Shown piece by piece: positions 59,603 through 64,000 of a stretch of 64,000 nt of DNA (position 1 is its first letter; each line of letters opens with the position of its first letter). The DNA comes from Gammaproteobacteria bacterium (GTDB taxonomy: Bacteria; Pseudomonadota; Gammaproteobacteria; Thiohalomonadales; Thiohalomonadaceae), in the NCBI GenBank assembly GCA_026196575.1, contig JAPHSX010000029.1, positions 1 through 64,000 on the forward strand, given 5' to 3'. Made by a program: the position numbers and the translations under genes. The notes under the pieces were generated by a model, which was not told where the DNA came from, ran no database searches, and saw nothing but the letters and a program-made list of their open reading frames with translations.

Positions 59603-60451
59603 TTAATCGAATGTGTAACTGTGATGTTGTTTAACCAGGGAGTGAAAGCCGGCCGCCCGTGCCTGCTCTACATACCGTTGCCAGTCATCGCTATAGTGCA
59701 TCAGCACTATTTTCTGCTTCAGTCTTGCGGGCAGTTGGCTCAACTCCGCCAGCGAGGCGTGAACGCCGCCGGTGTGAAACTGACAGTCGTGAAAGATGAT
59801 CTCCACTCCGTAACGCGTATCAAACTCGTGCAACAGCTCCGGGTCAAAGCGTGTGTCGGAGGTGAACAGCACGCGCTCATCGAGCAGTACACCGCAGCTC
59901 CAGAAGGAGTCGTGCCACGAGGTGGCGTTATCCGGAAAGTGCTTGGTGCGCGGCATCTTGATGTCGAGCTCGCCGAGCCGCGTCTGCCAGGTCTCGCGCT
60001 CAAGCCCTGCCACCCTGGTGGGGCGAATCACCCGCCAAAAGTCACTAAACGCCAGCGGCTTGCCGTCGCGCAGCTCGGAGTAAGCGCTGCCACCGCGCAG
60101 TGAGTGCTCCCAGAGGATCGCCTCGTACTCCTCGGTGATGATGATATTCGGCCTCCTGCCGGTGAGGTAGCGGTTGACCATCATCATCTCCTCCAGGCCG
60201 CCGATGTGGTCGGCGTGGCTGTGGGTCACCAGAAAATTTTCGATCGCTGCGGGTTCGATATGCAATTCGTGCAGCGCCTGTGGCAATTTGGTACCGCAGT
60301 CGATGAGCAGGTGCTGCTCCCCCTTCACCACCAGCAGGTTGGTCTGGTTCATGGTGCGGCTGAAGGCCGAGCCGCAACCGATAAAGAAGAGCTCCAGCTC
60401 GCCGTGGTTGGTCAGTGTGAGTGACCCCGGTCTTTTCGACTCTTCTCTCAT
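59603..60451 (-). CDS. MBL-fold metallohydrolase
   Basis: 282 residues from the ATG at 60451 (MREESKRPGSLTLTNHGELE); the track start at 60493 is a TTG without a ribosome site. Metal motifs: VTHSHADHIGGLEE (HxHxDH), later metal ligands in FTSDTRFD and MHYSDDW. The fold resembles RNase Z/arylsulfatase-type MBL enzymes, but the exact reaction is not evident. LFFIGCGSAFSRTMNQTNLLV at the N-terminus is typical of the RNase Z-like branch. Seventy-one bp downstream of it on the plus strand side lies the hexamer repeat region. Confidence 0.85.
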   Translation of the reverse strand: MREESKRPGSLTLTNHGELELFFIGCGSAFSRTMNQTNLLVVKGEQHLLIDCGTKLPQALHELHIEPAAIENFLVTHSHADHIGGLEEMMMVNRYLTGRRPNIIITEEYEAILWEHSLRGGSAYSELRDGKPLAFSDFWRVIRPTRVAGLERETWQTRLGELDIKMPRTKHFPDNATSWHDSFWSCGVLLDERVLFTSDTRFDPELLHEFDTRYGVEIIFHDCQFHTGGVHASLAELSQLPARLKQKIVLMHYSDDWQRYVEQARAAGFHSLVKQHHSYTFD

Positions 60452-60522
60452 GCCTGTCTCGACAACTATTCTGGGGTCTGTGTGTATGGACAAAGGTCAT
60501 GCTAACCCGGTGTGGGGACAAA

Positions 60523-61236
60523 TTAAAGCGCCCCGGCGGCGGCCCGATCAAGCAGTAGTTCGATTGGCGAGGGCGGGTTGAGCAGGGCCAGTGGCAGCCT
60601 CTCGCCCGCGCCCCAACGCTGTAGCGCCGCCCGCTTTCCCTCTCCGGTGACCAGCAGCAGCAGGGCGCGGGTGGCGGAGAGGGCGCGTGGCGAAAGGGAG
60701 ACACGCTGTGGCGGCGGCTTGGGGGCATCCAGCACCGTCACCACCCAGGCAGCGGGGTCATAGTGCTGGCCGGGAAAGAGGCTGGCGGTGTGGCCATCCT
60801 CGCCCATGCCGAGCAGCACCAGATCGAACGGCACCACCGTCGGCAGCAGTGCGCCATAGTCGCGGGCGGCGCGTGCCGCGCCCTGTTCGGCCGCAATCGG
60901 GTGGATCTGCGCAGGGGGGATGGGCACCTGATCGAGCCACGCCGCCGCGGCCATGCGGCTGTTGCGCTCGGGGTTATCGGCGGGCAGGCAGCGTTCGTCA
61001 CCGAAGTAGATGTGCCACTGCGACCAGGGGGCGTCGGCGCTGTCGGCGTTGGCCAGCAGGCGGTAGGCCGCCTGCGGCGTGGTGCCGCCGGCCAGCACCA
61101 GCTTGAATTGGCCGCGCGCGGCGATCGCCGCCCGCGCCGCAGCGAGGATGCGTACCGCCGCGGCGCGGGCGACGGCCTCGCCATCCGCCAGCACCTGGGC
61201 GTGGATGTGTTCGCCAAGTCGTGCCAGCGGTGTCAT
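60523..61236 (-). CDS. pgl: 6-phosphogluconolactonase
   Basis: Hydrolyses 6-phosphogluconolactone in the oxidative pentose phosphate pathway. 237 residues from the ATG at 61236 (MTPLARLGEHIHAQVLADG), which overlaps the zwf stop as ATGA; the track start at 61257 lies inside zwf. DevB-type blocks: LVLAGGTTPQAAYRLLA, HIYFGDERCLPADNPERNSRM and LLGMGEDGHTASLFPG (read in parts). Last gene of the gnd-zwf-pgl operon. Confidence 0.94.
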   Translation of the reverse strand: MTPLARLGEHIHAQVLADGEAVARAAAVRILAAARAAIAARGQFKLVLAGGTTPQAAYRLLANADSADAPWSQWHIYFGDERCLPADNPERNSRMAAAAWLDQVPIPPAQIHPIAAEQGAARAARDYGALLPTVVPFDLVLLGMGEDGHTASLFPGQHYDPAAWVVTVLDAPKPPPQRVSLSPRALSATRALLLLVTGEGKRAALQRWGAGERLPLALLNPPSPIELLLDRAAAGAL

Positions 61237-62762
61237 GTGTTGCAGTCGATGCTGCAATCCTTCCAGCGGCGCCCGTCCCGCTCCAGCAGCTCATCGGCCC
61301 CCTTCGGTCCCCAGCTGCCCGCCTCGTAGTTGGGGAAGTTGCGCGTCGGCAGGGCCGACCAGACGTCGAGAATGGGTTCGACGATCTCCCAGCCGATCTC
61401 GATGTTATCGGCACGCTTGAACAGGGTGGCATCGCCGTTCATGCAGTCGAAGAGCAGGGTTTCGTAGCCGGTGGTCGGCTCGCTGCCGAAGTGATCCTCG
61501 TAGTGAAACTCCATGGTGACAGTGCCGAGTTTCATGCGGTGCCCCGGCACCTTGGCGTTAAAGGTCATGTCGATCCCCTCACGCGGTTGCAGCCGCAGCA
61601 CCAGCATATTGGCGGGCAGGTCACGGTGGCCGAAGGAGGCGTCGCGGAACATCGCGTTGGGGGCGTGTTTGTAGACCACCGCCACCTCGGTGTAGCGCCC
61701 CGGCAAGCGTTTGCCGGTGCGCAGGTAGAACGGCACCCCGACCCAGCGCCAGGAGTCGATCAGCACCTTGAGGGCGACATAGGTCTCGGTTTTGGAGTCG
61801 CCGCCTACCCCCGGCTCCTGACGATAGCCCGCCACCTCGCGCCCGCCGAGCTTGCCCGGGCCGTACTGGCCGCGCACCGTCTGGGTCAGCACATCCTCGG
61901 GGGTGAAGGGGCGGATGGCACGTAGCACCTTGGTCTGCTCGTCGCGCACCGCGTCGGCCTCGAAGGAGTTGGGCGGCTCCATCGCCACCACCGAAAGTAC
62001 TGCCAGCAGGTGGTTGGGGATCATGTCACGCAGCGCGCCGGTAGCGTCGTAATAGTTGGCACGATTCTCCACCCCCACCGATTCGGCCACCGTGATCTGC
62101 ACATGGTCGATGTAGCGGTGGTCCCAAATCGGCTCCACCGTGCTGTTGGTAAATCGGTAGGCGAGGATGTTTTGCACCGTCTCCTTGCCCAGATAGTGGT
62201 CGATGCGGTAGATCTGGTGCTCCTCCAGATTGGCGTGCAGCAGACGGTTGAGTACCCGCGCCGACTCCAGATCCTGGCCGAACGGTTTTTCGATAATCAC
62301 CCGGCGCCACACCTCGCCGCTCTCCTCGGTCAGCCCCGCCTCCTTGAGCCGGGAGGCGATCGGGCCGAAGAAGCGCGGCGGGGTGGCCAGGTAGAAGAGG
62401 TAGTTGGCGGGGATCGCCAACTGCGCGCCGATCCGCCGCAACACCTCGCCCAGCTCCAGGTAACCGTCCGCTTCGCCAAAATCGAGGGCGGTGGCGAAGA
62501 TGTGGGAGCGAAACGTCTCCCACTGCTGGCAACCAAAATCACCGCCGGTGATCTCGGGCAGCTCCGTTTTCAGGTAGTCGCGGTAGGCCTCGTCGCTAAT
62601 CGGCTGATGGGTGATGGCGACCACGGCGAAGCCCTCCGGCAGCAGTCCATCGCGCTTCAGGTTGCAGAGCGCAGGGAAGAGTTTGCGCTTGGCCAGGTCG
62701 CCGCCGGCGCCGAAGATGACGAAGATCGAGGGCGGGGCGACATCGGGTTTTTTGCGTGCCAT
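61233..62762 (-). CDS. zwf: Glucose-6-phosphate 1-dehydrogenase
   Basis: Entry enzyme of the oxidative pentose phosphate pathway, producing NADPH. 509 residues. Coenzyme loop IFGAGGDLAKRKLFPAL, active-site signature RIDHYLGKETVQN, and EKPFGQDLESARVLN are intact. Start ATG at 62762. Three bp after gnd and overlapping pgl by 4 nt, so a single transcription unit. No edd/eda genes are present, so use in the Entner-Doudoroff pathway cannot be judged. Confidence 0.96.
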   Translation of the reverse strand: MARKKPDVAPPSIFVIFGAGGDLAKRKLFPALCNLKRDGLLPEGFAVVAITHQPISDEAYRDYLKTELPEITGGDFGCQQWETFRSHIFATALDFGEADGYLELGEVLRRIGAQLAIPANYLFYLATPPRFFGPIASRLKEAGLTEESGEVWRRVIIEKPFGQDLESARVLNRLLHANLEEHQIYRIDHYLGKETVQNILAYRFTNSTVEPIWDHRYIDHVQITVAESVGVENRANYYDATGALRDMIPNHLLAVLSVVAMEPPNSFEADAVRDEQTKVLRAIRPFTPEDVLTQTVRGQYGPGKLGGREVAGYRQEPGVGGDSKTETYVALKVLIDSWRWVGVPFYLRTGKRLPGRYTEVAVVYKHAPNAMFRDASFGHRDLPANMLVLRLQPREGIDMTFNAKVPGHRMKLGTVTMEFHYEDHFGSEPTTGYETLLFDCMNGDATLFKRADNIEIGWEIVEPILDVWSALPTRNFPNYEAGSWGPKGADELLERDGRRWKDCSIDCNT

Positions 62763-62765
62763 AAA

Positions 62766-63776
62766 CTACGATTTTTCCTTGTGACCGCCAAACTCGTAAC
62801 GCATCGCCGAGAGCAGTTTGCCGGCAAACTCATTCTCACCGCGCGAGCTGAAGCGGCTGAAGAGGGCGGCGCTCAGTACCGGTGCCGGGGTGCCAGACTC
62901 CACGGCGGCGATGGCGGTCCAGCGCCCCTCGCCCGAGTCGGAGACCTGGCCGGAGAACCCCCCCAGCTCCCGATCACCGTGCAGCGCATTGGCGGTGAGG
63001 TCGAGCAGCCAGGAGGAGACCACGCTGCCACGGCGCCACAGTTCGGCGACCGCCGCCACGTCGATCTCGTACTGGAACGCCTGCGGGTCGCCGAGCGGCG
63101 CCGTCTCCGCATCCTGCGCCCGTCCCTCCTGTCCGATATTGGCGTGTTTGAGGATATTCAGCCCCTCGGCGTAGGCGGCCATCAGCCCGTACTCGATACC
63201 GTTGTGCACCATCTTCACGAAGTGGCCCGCGCCGTAGGGGCCGCAGTGCAGGTAACCTGTCTCCTCGGCAGTCGGCGTCCCCTCCCGGCCACGACTGCGC
63301 TCGATGGTGCCAAGGCCTGGAGCCAGCGCACTGAAGATCGGGGTGAGCCGCGCCACCGGCTCGTGCTCACCGCCGATCATCAGGCAGTAGCCGCGCTCCA
63401 GCCCCCACACCCCGCCACTGGTACCGACATCGAGGTAGTGGATGCCGCGCTTGGCCAGGCGGCGTCCGCGCACCATGTCGTCCTTGTAGTAGGAGTTGCC
63501 GCCGTCGATGAGAATATCGCCCGGCTCCAGCAGCGGTTCGAGCTGGGCGATCACCGCGTCGACCGTCGCCGCCGGAACCATCAGCCAGACAGTGCGCGGC
63601 GCCTGCAGCTGGGCGACCAGCTCGCCCAGTTCACTGCTGCCGTGCGCCCCCTCGGCCACCATCTGTGCCACCGGGGCGGGGCTGCGGTTATAGACCACGC
63701 ACTCGTGGCCAGCGCGCAGCAGGCGCCGTGTCATGTTGGCGCCCATGCGCCCGAGGCCAACCATTCCTATCTGCAT
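62766..63776 (-). CDS. gnd: 6-phosphogluconate dehydrogenase, decarboxylating, short type
   Basis: Oxidative decarboxylation of 6-phosphogluconate to ribulose 5-phosphate. 336 residues from the ATG at 63776 (MQIGMVGLGRMGANMTRRLL); the track start at 63929 is an overextension. This is the short GndA/YqeC form (about 300-340 residues) rather than the 470-residue dimer. Signatures: GNSYYKDD, VGTSGGVWGLERGYCLMIGG (read in parts) and the catalytic HFVKMVHNGIEYGLM. First gene of the operon gnd-zwf-pgl. Confidence 0.94.
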   Translation of the reverse strand: MQIGMVGLGRMGANMTRRLLRAGHECVVYNRSPAPVAQMVAEGAHGSSELGELVAQLQAPRTVWLMVPAATVDAVIAQLEPLLEPGDILIDGGNSYYKDDMVRGRRLAKRGIHYLDVGTSGGVWGLERGYCLMIGGEHEPVARLTPIFSALAPGLGTIERSRGREGTPTAEETGYLHCGPYGAGHFVKMVHNGIEYGLMAAYAEGLNILKHANIGQEGRAQDAETAPLGDPQAFQYEIDVAAVAELWRRGSVVSSWLLDLTANALHGDRELGGFSGQVSDSGEGRWTAIAAVESGTPAPVLSAALFSRFSSRGENEFAGKLLSAMRYEFGGHKEKS

Positions 63777-63927
63777 AATCTGAAAGCTCTCCCATTGGCT
63801 ATGCGTGGCTGACAACCCCGCATGGTAATCAGGGATTAAGCTTAGTAGCATGAGCGCCCGCCGGCCATGGGTAGAGGGCGGCGGGCAGTGATCACACAAG
63901 GGATAATACGAAAAGGGTAACACTATC

Positions 63928-64000
63928 ATGACATGGGCCGTTCTTGCGGTACTCGCTGGCCTGGTGCTGCTGGTCTGGAGCGCAGACCGTTTTGTCGACG
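63928..64000 (+). CDS. Calcium/sodium antiporter, 5' end only
   Basis: The window holds 24 codons from the ATG at 63928 (MTWAVLAVLAGLVLLVWSAD...), a first membrane segment ending in WSADRFVD. This matches the N-terminus of the YrbG/CaCA Ca2+/Na+ exchanger family. AAGGGTAA lies upstream. The gene continues beyond the window. It is divergent from gnd across a 151-bp gap. Confidence 0.6.
   Translation, partial: MTWAVLAVLAGLVLLVWSADRFVD

Noticed and set aside
62010-63812. 600-residue plus-strand ORF
   Set aside because: Antisense shadow of zwf and gnd.

Overview
The window is a high-G+C, densely packed chromosomal segment of a gammaproteobacterium. Three things support this: the dapF-DUF484-xerC block, the E. 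coli-like set of sbcB, uvrD, prlC, srkA, trhP, aroE and ubiD, and a Pseudomonas-type hemB. A five-gene DAB-type inorganic-carbon uptake locus and a gamma-carbonic anhydrase point to an autotroph, plausibly a sulfur oxidiser of the Chromatiales/Ectothiorhodospiraceae kind. That lifestyle is inference; no cbb, sox or carboxysome gene is visible. No rRNA, tRNA, CRISPR array, transposase or prophage was found.

Layout. 1-4.3 kb: xerC (cut by the window edge), DUF484 and dapF, then oxyR divergent from a peroxiredoxin-glutaredoxin fusion across a good OxyR operator. 4.3-13.7 kb: one minus-strand, translationally coupled operon NuoM-like / DabA / DabB (NuoL-like) / NuoM-like / NuoM-like. 13.9-18.7 kb: CoA-binding protein, ferritin-like protein, aldose sugar dehydrogenase, a small Cys protein and a Cu-type P1B ATPase. 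18.9-23.9 kb: sbcB, uvrD (with a REP-like palindrome inside its frame) and an orphan TRAP binding protein. 23.9-28.7 kb: a lower-G+C accessory stretch with a secreted pepsin-like protein fused to two avidin-like domains, a hybrid histidine kinase and a DUF4202 gene. 28.9-37.4 kb: ubiD, pldA, small membrane and metal-domain proteins, a short MscS, prlC, srkA. 37.6-49.9 kb: gor, gamma-CA, an RRM protein, aroE, pit with its DUF47 partner, hemB, trhP, an MlaC-like protein with a metal permease, and leuA divergent from an Lrp/AsnC regulator. 49.9-64 kb: PDC-sensor protein, a PhoPQ-like operon with a His-rich periplasmic protein, cytochrome c, a flavoprotein, a run of small unknown genes, an MBL hydrolase, and the oxidative pentose-phosphate operon gnd-zwf-pgl. 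The window ends in the start of a Ca/Na antiporter gene.

The most novel item is the pepsin/avidin fusion (24103-26232). Both catalytic Asp motifs and most pepsin core blocks are readable, and two C-terminal segments carry complementary halves of the avidin biotin-pocket signature. Next is the DAB locus, which has three NuoM-type subunits instead of none; one of them has lost the otherwise invariant TM5 glutamate. A third theme is palindromic repeat elements lying inside open reading frames (uvrD and a lipoprotein gene). All calls come from reading the sequence and the supplied ORFs; no database search was run.
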